This document shows positions 1 through 8,874 of a stretch of DNA of 64,000 nt, one piece after another (position 1 is the first letter of the stretch; each line of letters begins with the position of its first letter). The position numbers and the translations under genes were made by a program. Where the stretch lies: contig NZ_CP107913.1 in the NCBI RefSeq assembly GCF_036014115.1, forward strand, positions 7,619,501-7,683,500, in the 5' to 3' direction. The notes beneath the pieces were generated by a model. The model was not told the DNA's origin and made no database searches. It was given only the letters and a program-made list of their open reading frames with translations. Source of the DNA: Streptomyces sp. NBC_00448 (GTDB lineage Bacteria > Actinomycetota > Actinomycetes > Streptomycetales > Streptomycetaceae).

Positions 1-284
1 GATCCTTCGCGACGTGCGCGATACCGAACGCGCTGCGTCCATCGCTCTGCCCGGAAGATCCGGACGGGGCCGCCCCCGCCTTCGAGGAACAGATGTGGGC
101 ACGGTCCGGAGGTGGGCGCAGGTCATGACGGCCGGTCTGGAACGCCTGGTGAGCCTGGGCCCCGCCCCCGCCGTGGCCCTGGCCCACCGCGACCAGAGCC
201 AGCCATCCTGACTGCCAAGCGGCGTCGATTCCGATCACTACGGCGCTCTCCGGAGCGGTACTGGTGGCCCCGCCGTCGGCCACC
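1..284. other. No assignable gene at window edge
   Basis: An open plus-strand frame enters from the window edge and stops at 211. I do not recognise its translation, and it has no start in the window. If real, it would be the 3' end of a gene converging on gvpK. I see no terminator hairpin or RNA gene here. Confidence 0.3.
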
Positions 285-569
285 TCACCAGTTCTCCTGC
301 GGGAGCAGGTGCCCCAGGGGGCCGAGGTCGAGATTGAGGTCTTCTCGGCGGAGGTTGTGGTGGGTGCACAAATCGGTCATGGCACCGTCGAGGAGCATGA
401 GGGTGGTGCCGAGTCGTTCCTCCTGATCGGGAGTCAGGTCCTGCTGGTCGATGCGCCGCACGGCCTGCCGTTCGAGGAGCTGGCGCAGGAGTTCAACCAC
501 GGTGAGGACCAGGGAGACCAGGTCGCGTGCCGCGTTGTCGGGGTCGATGTCGACGCGGGGGGCGGTCAC
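285..569 (-). CDS. gvpK: Gas vesicle protein GvpK
   Basis: This 94-residue protein is the last gene of the gas vesicle operon. GvpK is a minor protein needed for gas vesicle formation; its exact role is not settled. The sequence shows the family pattern: an acidic start (DIDPDNAARDLVSLV), a leucine-rich helix (VVELLRQLLERQAVRR) and a second helix ending near TDLCTHHNL. Its ATG overlaps the gvpS stop by 4 bp (566-569), so translation is probably coupled. Length and gene order match actinomycete clusters. The call is firm; the precise role is known only by homology. Confidence 0.9.
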   Translation of the reverse strand: MTAPRVDIDPDNAARDLVSLVLTVVELLRQLLERQAVRRIDQQDLTPDQEERLGTTLMLLDGAMTDLCTHHNLRREDLNLDLGPLGHLLPQENW

Positions 570-796
570 AGCGGACCTCCGTCGTTCCAGGGGGCCGGGA
601 CGCGTTCGCTGACCGAGGCGAGCAGGGCGTGGAGGGACAGGCGGATCAGTGGGACGTCGGCGATGGCGATGACGAGGTCACCGCTGATGACGATGCCGGT
701 GGCCAGAACCCGGTCGAGCAGGTCGACGAGCGGCACGCCCAGCGGTGCGCCGCTGTCCGGGCCCTGCCACGGAACGACGCCGGTCCCGGATGTCAT
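566..796 (-). CDS. gvpS: Gas vesicle protein GvpS (GvpA/J family)
   Basis: This 76-residue member of the GvpA/GvpJ family is a minor shell-related protein. The core is visible from about residue 22: VDLLDRVLATGIVISGD, followed by a beta segment LVIAIADVPLIRLSLHALL, the helix-strand-strand-helix layout of the gas vesicle shell fold. A short N-terminal extension (MTSGTGVVPWQG) replaces the GvpA leader. It overlaps gvpL upstream (793-796) and gvpK downstream by 4 bp each. The S name rests on position between gvpL and gvpK, which matches the actinomycete order; by sequence alone GvpA, J and S are hard to separate. Confidence 0.85.
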   Translation of the reverse strand: MTSGTGVVPWQGPDSGAPLGVPLVDLLDRVLATGIVISGDLVIAIADVPLIRLSLHALLASVSERVPAPWNDGGPL

Positions 797-1620
797 GAGT
801 CGTCTTCGCCGGTGAAGGAGTAAGGCACCCAGGGACCTGACACCTCGGTTTCCACGTCCAAGCCTTCGAAGGTGTCGTCCATCGCTCGGATTGCCGTGAC
901 CAGGTCGGCGGCGCGCGTGCTCTCGACGAGGAAGGCCGCATTGAGTACTTGGGTCCGGTCACGGCCAGTGATGTCGGCGCCGTGGGGCCGTCGGCGTACG
1001 GCGGCGACGGCGAAGGCGGCTGAGGTGTCGTAGACGTGCTGCGCCGCCCGCCCGACGGCTTCCTGCCGGGCGTGGCGGTCACGCTCCCGGGCACGTACCC
1101 GGTTCAGGTAGGCCAAGCCCCCACCGGGGGCGGCCCTGTCCGGGTCGGTACCGCAGCGGCCGCTGTCATCGCCGACCTGCCGCACATGGACTTTGACAGC
1201 CCACTCGGAGCGGCCCGCCACACGGTCCAGTACGGCGAGGAAGTGCGTGCGCTGCTCATCCAGAGTGGCTACGGCCCGGTTCGGGTCCGTGAACAGGGTG
1301 GCGAGCGGCAGCGGAACGACCGGACCGTCCGCGGCGGCCGCCGTGACGACGGCGTGGTGGGCGCGCGCACATGCCTCCAGGGCCGCCGGATCGGAGAGCC
1401 GCTGCCGTAGCGCTTCCTCGGTGAAGTCCTCGGCGGGAACGCTCTGCACGACGGCCCACAGGGAGCCGGGCAACTCCAGCAGACGCAGGGGGCTGCCCCC
1501 AGAGTGTCCGCGGACGCCGACAAGCCCGGTCGGATCGGGGTTGCCGCGGACCGCGAACACGCACATGGCCGTCGTGCCGTCGGGACACACCGCAGGGGCC
1601 CACGCCGGTGTGGCGCTCAC
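793..1620 (-). CDS. gvpL: Gas vesicle protein GvpL (GvpF/L family)
   Basis: A protein of 275 residues in the GvpF/GvpL family, accessory proteins thought to act in nucleation and early assembly. I chose the GTG at 1620, which overlaps the gvpJ stop as GTGA (1617-1620); the open frame runs further upstream but only through gvpJ. Family features include VVPLPLATLF near the middle, the pattern GGLAYLNRVRARERD, and a C-terminal VLNAAFLVE / GPWVPYSF ending. It differs from GvpF upstream in its N-terminus and a longer middle. The call is secure as GvpF/L; the L assignment comes from gene order. Confidence 0.87.
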   Translation of the reverse strand: MSATPAWAPAVCPDGTTAMCVFAVRGNPDPTGLVGVRGHSGGSPLRLLELPGSLWAVVQSVPAEDFTEEALRQRLSDPAALEACARAHHAVVTAAAADGPVVPLPLATLFTDPNRAVATLDEQRTHFLAVLDRVAGRSEWAVKVHVRQVGDDSGRCGTDPDRAAPGGGLAYLNRVRARERDRHARQEAVGRAAQHVYDTSAAFAVAAVRRRPHGADITGRDRTQVLNAAFLVESTRAADLVTAIRAMDDTFEGLDVETEVSGPWVPYSFTGEDDS

Positions 1621-1973
1621 GCGTTCTCCTTCGGCCGCCGGCGCTTGGGGGCGAGGGCCGGCTGGCTCTCCAGCTGGGCCAGCCTGTCCCGCAGCTCCTG
1701 GTTCTCCCGGCTGAGTGCGTTTTCGGCCGCGCGGGAGGAGAGAGCAGGGTCGGTCTCCCACCAGTCGATGCCGGCCTTCTTGGCTGTCTCCACCGAGGAG
1801 ATGAACAGCCTCAGCCGGATCGTCAGCAGTTCGATGTCCAGGAGCTCGATCTTGATGTCCCCGGCGATGACGATGCCCTTGTCGAGGATGCGCTCCAGGA
1901 TGTCCGCCAGGTTCGCCGTCGACGGAGGAGGGTTGTAGGGGGTCACCTCAGTGGGGAAGTCGAATCCTGTCAT
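1617..1973 (-). CDS. gvpJ: Gas vesicle protein GvpJ (GvpA/J family)
   Basis: This 118-residue GvpJ is a minor shell protein of the GvpA family, thought to help shape the gas vesicle tip. The conserved core runs from about residue 20 to 75: LADILERILDKGIVIAGD and IELLDIELLTIRLRLFI. A charged tail (LSRENQELRDRLAQLESQ) with heptad-like leucines looks able to form a short coiled coil and ends in a basic stretch (PKRRRPKE). It overlaps gvpZ upstream (1970-1973) and gvpL downstream (1617-1620), consistent with one tightly coupled transcript. Confidence 0.9.
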   Translation of the reverse strand: MTGFDFPTEVTPYNPPPSTANLADILERILDKGIVIAGDIKIELLDIELLTIRLRLFISSVETAKKAGIDWWETDPALSSRAAENALSRENQELRDRLAQLESQPALAPKRRRPKENA

Positions 1974-2956
1974 CGCCTGCTCCGGCGCCGACTCCGAGGC
2001 CGCCCTTCCTCGTCCTCTTCCTCTTCTTCCTCTTCCTCGTCCTCCTCGCCGTCGCCGTCCTCCTCGCCGCCGTCGTCTTCCTCTTCCTCGTCGTCCTCGT
2101 TCCCGTCCTCGTACTCGTCGTCCGCGTACTCCTCGTCCTCGTCGTCCTGCAGCCCCTCCTCGTGGGAGCGGACGACCTCGCCGTCACGGATCTCGCCGCG
2201 CCAGCCCTCCAACTCCTCGTCCGCGTTGAGGGTGACGTGGCGGCCGAAGTGCTTGAGGTCCAGACGCAGGCGTCTGCCCTGGGCACGCCAGAGATTGCCG
2301 GTCTTCTCGAAGAATCCGGCCGGGTAGTACTCGACGACCACGAGAATCCGCGTCAGGGTGGGCCCGAGTTCATGGAAGGTGACGGCACCGTGTGTACTGC
2401 CCTTGGCGCCTTCGGAGGTCCACACGATCCGATCGTCAGGGACCTGCTCCTGGATCGTCGCCTTCCAACTGCGGCTGGACGGACCGACCTTCACGTTCCA
2501 GTCGGTCTCGACGTCGTCAGACTGGGAGACGTTGCGGACACCCTTGGTGAACTCGCTGAAGTCCTCGAACTGCGTCCACTGGTCGTACGCCGTACGCAGC
2601 GGGACACCGACGTCGAGCGTCTCGACGATGTTGACCGCCTTGATGTTGCTGCCGCCCTTGCCCCCTCCTCCACCGACGGAGTCCTTCACCTTGTCCACCA
2701 CCTTGTCCTTGGCGTCCGTCGCCTTCTGGCCCACCAGCGCCTTGAGTGGTGAGTCGCCCTTGAGCATCCGGCTTCCGGCGCCCATCAGGCCACCCTCGCC
2801 CTCAGCCACATCGGTCAAACGGTCGGTAAGGCCGGACACCTTGTCGCCTGCCTTGCCGACCAGTTGCTGTGCCAGGTCGGTCAGGAAGTTCCCCAGCTCC
2901 TCGCGCAGGTCATCGAGCCCCCTCGGGCTCTCGGACTCCCCGTTGTTCTCGGCCAT
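1970..2956 (-). CDS. gvpZ: Gas vesicle cluster SRPBCC protein GvpZ
   Basis: A 328-residue protein in the position called gvpZ in actinomycete gas vesicle clusters. Residues about 1-100 are charged and helical. Residues about 110-255 form an SRPBCC (START-like) ligand-binding domain (VNIVETLDVGVPLRTAYDQW, FSEFTKGVRNV, GAVTFHELGPTLTRI, NLWRAQGRRLRLDLKHF). The last 60 residues are an almost pure Asp/Glu tail ending in a basic RRRSRR. The biochemical role is unknown; the acidic tail suggests binding to a basic partner, and GvpY next door has a lysine-rich tail. Gene name rests on synteny with S. coelicolor-type clusters. Confidence 0.75.
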   Translation of the reverse strand: MAENNGESESPRGLDDLREELGNFLTDLAQQLVGKAGDKVSGLTDRLTDVAEGEGGLMGAGSRMLKGDSPLKALVGQKATDAKDKVVDKVKDSVGGGGGKGGSNIKAVNIVETLDVGVPLRTAYDQWTQFEDFSEFTKGVRNVSQSDDVETDWNVKVGPSSRSWKATIQEQVPDDRIVWTSEGAKGSTHGAVTFHELGPTLTRILVVVEYYPAGFFEKTGNLWRAQGRRLRLDLKHFGRHVTLNADEELEGWRGEIRDGEVVRSHEEGLQDDEDEEYADDEYEDGNEDDEEEEDDGGEEDGDGEEDEEEEEEEEDEEGRPRSRRRSRR

Positions 2957-2962
2957 GTCCGC

Positions 2963-3574
2963 CTACCTTCCGCGCCGGTTCGAACCGGACTGGGACCTGC
3001 CGGACGTCGACTTCTTCGCCGGCGCAGTCTTCTTGCCCGCTGCCTTCTTGGCGGGTGCGGCCTTCTTCGCGGCTGCCTTCTTCGCCGCCGGCTTCTTCTC
3101 CGGTGCGCCGCTCCTGGCTTTTGCGGTGCGCTTCTCGGCCTTCTTGGCCGGGCGCGCCTTCTTCGGCGCCGCTCGCTCCTCCTGCGGCCCCTCGTCGCCG
3201 ACCTCCTCGTCGTCGTACCCGTCCTCGTCGTCGTACCCGTCGTCTTCGTCGGCCTCGGTGTCCTCCAGTTCACCGCGGCGGCGTTCGCGCAGCGCGTCGG
3301 CAAACGCGGAGAACTTCCGGTCGGCGGAGGCTGACGTCGCGCTGCGCACGGCGGTCATCAGTTCGTCCCGGATCTGATTGCGAAGCCCCTCCAATCCCGG
3401 GTGCTCCCGCAGTTGGCGCATGCCCTCGGCGGCGAGCGCCGCGGGGGACAGGCCGATCCGGCGGCCGGCGATCAGCGTCGCGATCGCGAAAGCCGCCTTC
3501 GCCTTGCGGGTGCGGCCCAGGACGTAGCCGCCTGCCACCGCCGTGGCTACCGCTGTCTTGCACGAGTTGTTCAT
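2963..3574 (-). CDS. gvpY: Gas vesicle cluster protein GvpY, histone H1-like tail
   Basis: A 203-residue protein in the gvpY position. The N-terminus has a Gly/Ala-rich hydrophobic segment (VATAVAGGYVLGRTRKAKAAF then IATLIAGRR). The middle is an amphipathic helix region (GMRQLREHPGLEGLRNQIRD) and then a short acidic block (EADEDDGYDDEDGYDDEE). The last 75 residues are KKA/PAKK repeats as in histone H1-like proteins. Start ATG shares one base with the gvpG stop (TGATG). The mixed acidic and basic tails are striking, but I know no biochemical function. The name is from synteny. Confidence 0.7.
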   Translation of the reverse strand: MNNSCKTAVATAVAGGYVLGRTRKAKAAFAIATLIAGRRIGLSPAALAAEGMRQLREHPGLEGLRNQIRDELMTAVRSATSASADRKFSAFADALRERRRGELEDTEADEDDGYDDEDGYDDEEVGDEGPQEERAAPKKARPAKKAEKRTAKARSGAPEKKPAAKKAAAKKAAPAKKAAGKKTAPAKKSTSGRSQSGSNRRGR

Positions 3575-3840
3575 CAGCGAGCACCTCTCGGATGGCCGGC
3601 CGTTGGACGCCCGGTTGCGGGTTGTTCCAGCAGGTCCAGCAGCCGCTCTTCCTCGGCGTCGAAGTACTCGATGTCGATCTCGCCTTCGTCGTAGGCGCGA
3701 TGGAGCGCGGCGAGCCGGGCCCGGAGCACGGTCGGGTCGTACATCTCGGCCTCCGCCGCGTCCAGCAGCACCTTCGAGATCCAGCCGACGCCTTGGACCG
3801 GGGCGAGGGGTAGGAAGAGCAAGCCCTTCAACAGGCCCAT
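3574..3840 (-). CDS. gvpG: Gas vesicle protein GvpG
   Basis: GvpG is a small accessory protein required for gas vesicle assembly. I start it at the ATG at 3840 (MGLLKGLLFLPLAPVQGV), 88 residues, because homologues begin with this Met-Gly-Leu-Leu motif and it then follows the gvpF stop directly; an ATG three codons upstream would overlap gvpF. The signature includes GWISKVLLDAAEAEMYDP and an acidic helix EGEIDIEYFDAEEERLLDLL. It lies between gvpF and gvpY in the same transcript. Confidence 0.88.
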   Translation of the reverse strand: MGLLKGLLFLPLAPVQGVGWISKVLLDAAEAEMYDPTVLRARLAALHRAYDEGEIDIEYFDAEEERLLDLLEQPATGRPTAGHPRGAR

Positions 3841-3841
3841 C

Positions 3842-4570
3842 TCACACACCGGCCGGAGTGGGCAGTTCGCAGAAGCTGTAGCAGGGCAGCGGCCCGGTCA
3901 ACCGCAGGTCCGCCCGGTCGGCGAACTGCTCGGCGAGGTCGTCGACCACCTCGCGGCAGTCGGTCATGTGAGCGTCGGGAACGAGGAAGGACAGGTTGAG
4001 CACGCAGCCAGGGACCTCCGGTCCGGCCTGGACCTCATCGGCCAGGGCGGTGAGCGCCACCACGGCTTCGCGTGCCACCGCGGCAGCCCTGCGGCACAGA
4101 CCCGTCATGACGGCCTCGCCGAGCCGGATGCTCGCGTCGTAGCCGGGCCGCTGCCGAACCTCCTGCCGTAGTCGGCGCACTCCCGGGTCCTCGCGGACCA
4201 GATCCATCAGGCCGCCTTCGCGCGGGAACACCTTGAGGTTCAACTCCACGCGGTCCGCCACCCGGTCCAGCGCCGCCGCGTAGCCCTCGGGCCCGTCGTG
4301 CAGTCGCGCCAGCACGTCGTCGTCACCGGCGGCCACCACACCGAACCGACTGGGAAGCAGCGGGCCGAGGCCGGCGACCGCGAGCAGGACGGCCTGGTGC
4401 GCCTGCAGATCCCTTCGGCAGGCGCGCACCTTCTCCGGTGCGGCGCTGACCACGGCGGCCAGGCTCCCCGCGACCAGCTTGCGGAGCCGGGCCGGTGGAT
4501 CGCCGACCCCATGTAGTGGCCGCGGCAGGGCGAGCCCCGCTCGGGTCAGCCCGTAGACGTACACGCTCAA
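3842..4570 (-). CDS. gvpF: Gas vesicle protein GvpF
   Basis: A 242-residue GvpF/L family protein. In other bacteria GvpF binds GvpA and may act at the growing end of the vesicle. The N-terminus MSVYVYGLTRAGLALP is typical, followed by the conserved ALAVV-like strand, LGPLLPSRFGVV in the middle, and the C-terminal VLNLSFLVPDAHMTDCREVV and GPLPCYSFCEL, which match the family ending. Six bases separate it from the gvpA stop, so it probably shares the gvpA transcript. Confidence 0.9.
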   Translation of the reverse strand: MSVYVYGLTRAGLALPRPLHGVGDPPARLRKLVAGSLAAVVSAAPEKVRACRRDLQAHQAVLLAVAGLGPLLPSRFGVVAAGDDDVLARLHDGPEGYAAALDRVADRVELNLKVFPREGGLMDLVREDPGVRRLRQEVRQRPGYDASIRLGEAVMTGLCRRAAAVAREAVVALTALADEVQAGPEVPGCVLNLSFLVPDAHMTDCREVVDDLAEQFADRADLRLTGPLPCYSFCELPTPAGV

Positions 4571-4576
4571 CTTGGC

Positions 4577-5014
4577 TCAGCCTTCCTCGTCACGGCGCCG
4601 GGAAGGGCTACGGCCCCCGGAGCGGGCAGGCGTACGGCGCCGAGGCCGCTCCTCTTCCCGCTCGTCCTTGTCGTCACCAACACCGATGGCCTCCTTGACC
4701 TTGCCGCCCACCGAGCGGGCCGCCTTCTTGGCCCCCGCCTTCTTCACGGCCCCGGCACCTCCGAAGAGTTCCGGCACGGTACGGCTGGTGGAGTCGTTTT
4801 CCAGATCGAGCCGGTTGCACGCCTCGGCGAACCGCAGATACGTGTCGACACTCGCCACGACGATGCGGGCATCGATCTTCAGGATCTCGATGCCGACCAG
4901 GGACACCCTGATGAACACGTCGATGACGATGCCCCGGTCGAGGATGAGGTCCAGGACGTCGTACAAGGTGCCTGCACGGGGCGCGCAGACGACTTCATCG
5001 GTTATGACGGTCAC
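4577..5014 (-). CDS. gvpA: Major gas vesicle shell protein GvpA
   Basis: GvpA forms the ribs of the gas vesicle wall. The shell core lies at residues about 15-70: LYDVLDLILDRGIVIDVFI, VSLVGIEILKIDARIVVASV and DTYLRFAEACNRL, the last being the classic end of the fold. At 145 residues it is about twice the length of cyanobacterial GvpA because of a charged, Lys/Arg-rich tail from about residue 90 (GAVKKAGAKKAARSVGG, then RPRRRTPARSGGRSPSRRR). Such extended GvpA proteins are common in actinomycetes. Acidic and basic tails on GvpA, GvpY and GvpZ may interact; that is inference. Confidence 0.9.
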   Translation of the reverse strand: MTVITDEVVCAPRAGTLYDVLDLILDRGIVIDVFIRVSLVGIEILKIDARIVVASVDTYLRFAEACNRLDLENDSTSRTVPELFGGAGAVKKAGAKKAARSVGGKVKEAIGVGDDKDEREEERPRRRTPARSGGRSPSRRRDEEG

Positions 5015-5121
5015 AAGGACACCGTTCCTTCGGGTGGATGATCCAGGACAGGTGAGGGCAGATCAGTTGCCGGTCAGGGCCTACGGGGTCGTCAGCGCCG
5101 GTCGGAATCGCGGCAGGGCGA

Positions 5122-5445
5122 TCACGTGTCGGCCGCGCCGCGCCAGTAGCGGCGGACCCGGCGGTAGCTGACGAGCGAGCCGTCCTTGCCCAGTTCCACC
5201 TCGTACGTCGCCAGCAAGCTGGTGGTGTCCGGGATACGGGGGACCTCCACGACGTCCACCGACACCCGCCAACCCTCGTCCTCGGTGGGCGCGACTTCGG
5301 AACAGCCCTCCGTCGGGCGCCCGATCAGTTCGCCGAGAGTCCCGGCGGCTTGGCGTGCCGCGTCCTCTGCGCCTGAGACCGGCTTCGGACGAGCACTGGT
5401 GCGGCTGGACGCCGATCGGGCCTGACGGGCGCGTTCTTCCTTCAT
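5122..5445 (-). CDS. gvpO: Gas vesicle protein GvpO
   Basis: GvpO leads the operon and is required for gas vesicle production in haloarchaea, possibly as a chaperone-like factor. I use the ATG at 5445 (MKEERARQARSASS), giving 107 residues; the frame is open further upstream but without family sequence. Conserved parts are LGELIGRPTEGCSEVAPTED, WRVSVDVVEVPRIPDT and LLATYEVELGKDGSLVSYRR ending RRYWRG. A 107-bp gap to gvpA leaves room for a second promoter before gvpA. Confidence 0.87.
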   Translation of the reverse strand: MKEERARQARSASSRTSARPKPVSGAEDAARQAAGTLGELIGRPTEGCSEVAPTEDEGWRVSVDVVEVPRIPDTTSLLATYEVELGKDGSLVSYRRVRRYWRGAADT

Positions 5446-5631
5446 GGCCCCAGCCTCATGTCTGCCCGAGCCACACGCATGCGCAAGTGCACCACCTGGG
5501 GCACAAGGCCCAGTCGGAGTCACCGGAACGGCAGACCGATGCCACACGGCGGCGACAACGGAACCCTGACGCTGCGGGGCAGGTCGCGCGGAACCGTACC
5601 GGCGGGCGGCACGTCAGACCGGCACGCCGGA
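5446..5631. promoter_or_regulatory. Presumed promoter region of the gvp operon
   Basis: The space upstream of gvpO must hold the operon promoter if gvpO is the first gene. I see no confident -10/-35 pair or operator palindrome. The other side is the 3' end of a broken LigD-type gene. Confidence 0.3.
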
Positions 5632-6550
5632 TCACACCACGGACCGTCCCTGGAGGCGGCCGAGCCTATGCCGGGCCGCGGCGAGTGGGCGGCCGCGTTT
5701 CAAGGCCGCGTCCTGCCACGGATCGGGGTCGGCCAGGCGTTCCTCGATGTCGGTGAGGGACCAGCGCCTCACCGTGCTGGCCGGGTCGTCGACCTCCGCC
5801 CACGTCAGCGGCATGGTGACTGGAGCGCCCGGGCGCGCGCGGACCGCGTAGGGGGCCACAGAGGTCTGGGCATAGCCGATGCGTTGAACGTCCAGATAGA
5901 GCCGGTCGCGTCGGGCCTGCTTGCGCGGCGGTGGTGAGCTCCTGCGGATGGCGTTCGGCGAGAACGCCGGCAACGTCATGGGCGAAGGCGTGCACGTCGT
6001 CGTCAGGAGCGCGCCGGTCCAGCGCCACCAGAACGTGCAGACCCCGCGACCCGGTCGTCATCACCGCGGAGGGCAGGCGCAGTTCGTCGAGCAGTGCGTG
6101 CAGCAGGCGTGCGCATTGGCGCACAGGAGCGAAGTCGTCCGGGCCGGGTCAAGGTCGAAGACGAGCCGGTCGGGGTGGTGCGGGCGGTCGGCCCTGCTCA
6201 GCCAGCGGTGCGGGGTGACACACGCCTGTCCCGCCATGTAGAGTGGCGGTGTCGTCGCAGACCAGGTGCGTGACCGACCCGCCCTCCTTGGACACGGTCG
6301 TGCGGTGCACCCGGTCGGGAAAGTAGTGCGACACCTCCTTCTGCATGAAACTCTCCCCCTCGATGCCGTCAGGGTGCCGCTCCAGCATCAGTGCCCGCCC
6401 CCGCGGGTGTGGCAGCATCCGTGGGGCAGCGGCGCGGTAGTAGCTCGCGAGGTCGGCTTTGGTGAGGCCGTCACCGGGGAAGAGCAACTTGTCCGCCCGG
6501 CTGATCCGGACGGTGCGCCGTCCGGCTCGCAGTACCGTCTCGGAACTCAT
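5632..6550 (-). pseudogene. Broken LigD-type DNA polymerase/primase gene
   Basis: Pieces in three minus-strand frames reconstruct one polymerase domain of the bacterial NHEJ ligase D family. The N-terminus follows a strong ribosome site (AGGAGGTGG) before ATG 6550 and reads RADKLLFPGDGLTKADL, then SFMQKEVSHYFPDR. The frame changes near 6240 (VTPHRWLSRADRPHHPDRLV), again near 6150 (LLHALLDELRLPSAVMTTGS) and near 5935 (RLYLDVQRIGYAQTSVAPYA). At least three indels make it inactive. The order of segments is normal, so this is decay in place, not rearrangement. Sequencing error is possible but three indels in 900 bp argue against it. Confidence 0.8.
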
Positions 6551-6644
6551 CGGTTCGACCACCTCCTACGGCACCTTGCGGGTATCCCGCGGCCCGCGAA
6601 TGACACCCTGCGCGCAGGACGACGGGCGGGCCGGATCATCGGGA

Positions 6645-7680
6645 TCAGGTCCCGTCCTGGTGAAGATCGGGGCCGCCGTCCCGGCGCTGCTGGGCGCCCG
6701 GCGACGCGGGGGTTTCCGGTGACGCGTTCTCCAGCGGGACAGCCGGGCTGCGGAACAGCCCGAGCTGGACGGCCTGGCGGGGGAGCACAGCGTCCAGTAG
6801 CCGGTCGGCGGCCCCCCGGGCGCGGTTGCCCGGCAGCGATGACAGGTGGTAGCCCCTGGTCACGGCTTTCGCGACGGATACTGACAGCGGTATGCACAGC
6901 GGATCTGCGGTGGCCTGGAAGCCGCCGAGATCCACGGCGAAACCGAGGTCGTGGTGCCGATAGGGGCGCGGTTCGCCGTGCCCGAGAGACGCCGCGATGT
7001 TGCGGGCGGCCGTTCGGCCCTGCCGTACCGCGTGCTGAGCGGTCATCGGCGTGACGCTCCCCGGGCCGGCGAGGTCGGGTACGGCGGCAGCGTCACCTGC
7101 GGCGAACACGTCGGGACGGCCGGGCACGTTCAGGTACTCGTCCACCGTCAAGCGTCCCTTGGCCGTCTCCAGGCCCAGCTCCGCGACCAGCGGATCGGGA
7201 CGGACGCCGACACACCAGACGAGGGACCGTGTGGGCACGAACCTGCCGCCGGTCAGGCACACGCCGTCGGCCACGGCCTCCTCCACCGACGTGCCGGTGA
7301 GCACCTCCACACCGCGACGGCGCAGTGCGCGGTCGGCGTCGTCGGACAGCCTGCGACCGAGTTCGGGAAGAACCCTGTCGGCGACGTCGAGCAGCAGCCA
7401 GTGCGGACGGACACATGCGCGGGACAGAGTGGGCGCCGACGGGCCAGAGCGCGAGTGAACAGCTGCCCGTGCGCTGCGACTTCCGTGCCGGTGTAGCCGG
7501 CGCCGACCACCACGAAGGTGCAGCGCGCGGACCGCTCGCCCGCGTCTTCCGCGGAGTCGGCCAGTTCGATCTGCCGGGTGAGGTGGTCCCGCAAGTACAG
7601 CGCCTCGGGCAGGCCACTGCCGGGCCGTGCGGCGCGGTGGCTGAGGACCCTCTCGCTCCCGGCCCGTGCTCGAGGCGTTT
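6645..7680 (-). pseudogene. Truncated, frameshifted NADH dehydrogenase-like flavoprotein
   Basis: The minus strand encodes the C-terminal two thirds of a type II NADH dehydrogenase-like FAD protein. An upstream frame gives GLPEALYLRDHLTRQIEL and the NAD-binding motif VVVGAGYTGTEVAA (about 7480-7530). The frame then changes near 7430, and the rest reads LLLDVADRVLPELGRRL, LVWCVGVRPDPLVAELGL and PDVFAAGDAAAVPDL, the FAD-contacting motif. The N-terminal FAD-binding GxGxxG segment is missing. It is therefore a double-damaged remnant. Confidence 0.8.
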
Positions 7681-7959
7681 TCGGTCCTCGTAGGACGGAC
7701 AGGGACACCTGTGAGGAACGTGCTCCCGGGCGGCTCCGCGACTCGCTCGCTTCGCCTGGCTGGGTGGCGCTCTGGGGGGATCGGGCTGTGTGACCCGCGT
7801 CGGCGGCGCACACGGCCGTCCCGGAGCCGAGGATGGGACCCTCGAAGGAGTGGCGGCCTGCCCGGCCCGACAACCGTCGCACCACCGTTCGTGGCCGGCG
7901 AGCGTCACTCCCGGGCTGACCCAGTCGGCGTTCGTGAACCGCGTAGGGAGGGACCGGCG

Positions 7960-8094
7960 ATGAGTGCAGGCGACCGCGAGCCGTCCGCCGACGCAGGGCG
8001 GCAGGAGAGCGCGGAGGAGCGAGCGGACCGCCGGTGGGGCGACCTGCTCCAGGAGTTGCGGGTCGCGCAGACCGGCGTCCAGTCTGCGGTCTGA
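7960..8094 (+). pseudogene. N-terminal stub of a DUF6328-like membrane protein
   Basis: The ATG at 7960 opens a 44-codon frame containing ESAEERADRRWGDLLQELRV and AQTGVQ, which resembles the N-terminus of DUF6328-type actinobacterial membrane proteins. The transmembrane part that should follow GVQ is absent; the frame stops at 8094. I treat it as a truncated gene. The family match is from memory of the motif and is moderate. Confidence 0.5.
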
Positions 8095-8870
8095 CCGGGG
8101 CGGTCATCGGCCTCGCCGCCGTGTCCTCGGTCTCGGCCGGGGCATGCTCGGTGGCCGGGTCCTGCCGGTGGCCGGGGCCGCCCTGCTGGCGACCGTCGCA
8201 GCCGTCGCCTGGACTGCGGCGCCCGGACCGTACCCATCCGCACGATCTCCCGCATCGCCCCGCCCAGGTCCTGGCCGAGCCGGGTAGGGGTCCGGCGTCG
8301 GAGCAGCATCATGATGGCGCCCCTGGGGCGGCCGGAGTGTCAGGGACGGCCGCCTCAGGACCACCTGAGCCACGAAGACGCTGACGGACTCCCTGTCCCC
8401 CCGCGCCCGAACGGAGCAGTCCGCCGCCTTGCCGGTGGCCGGGCCGCTGATGGTGAAGAGGACGGCGCCCGTAGGACACGGAGGCACCACCCCACCCCCA
8501 AGCGCGGACCGGGCGGCAGGCGAACCCCGAGCCGTTCGACGGCGACGGCGAGTCGGGACCCGGTGACATCGCCGGTGCGCAACCGCGTCGTCATGCCACC
8601 GTGCGGCGCGGTGAAGTCCCGTCCGGCGTGGGGGAGCGCGGCGCGGCCGCGAGGGCGGCGCGGCACGCGCGGGCCCGCGCCCGACCGGAGGCGAGCGCCT
8701 GTTCCCGGCCCGTCCCCTGCTCGGGCGTCGTGGCGGAGCCGGGCGGTGATGTCGGTGACTCCTGTCGGCTTCAGTGTGCCGATGGCGAGGTTCTGCCAGG
8801 TGACCGGGGTGTGGGGTGCGGGACGCGCCAAGCAGGTCCCGGCCCCTGGGTGGGGCGGTTGGGTCCTCCG
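8095..8870. other. Decayed stretch without assignable gene
   Basis: Nearly 780 bp without a convincing gene. Several long frames exist on both strands, as expected at this GC content, but none gives a protein pattern I recognise. It lies between the DUF6328 stub and a chelatase remnant and is probably degraded coding DNA. Confidence 0.35.
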
Positions 8871-8874
8871 AGTG

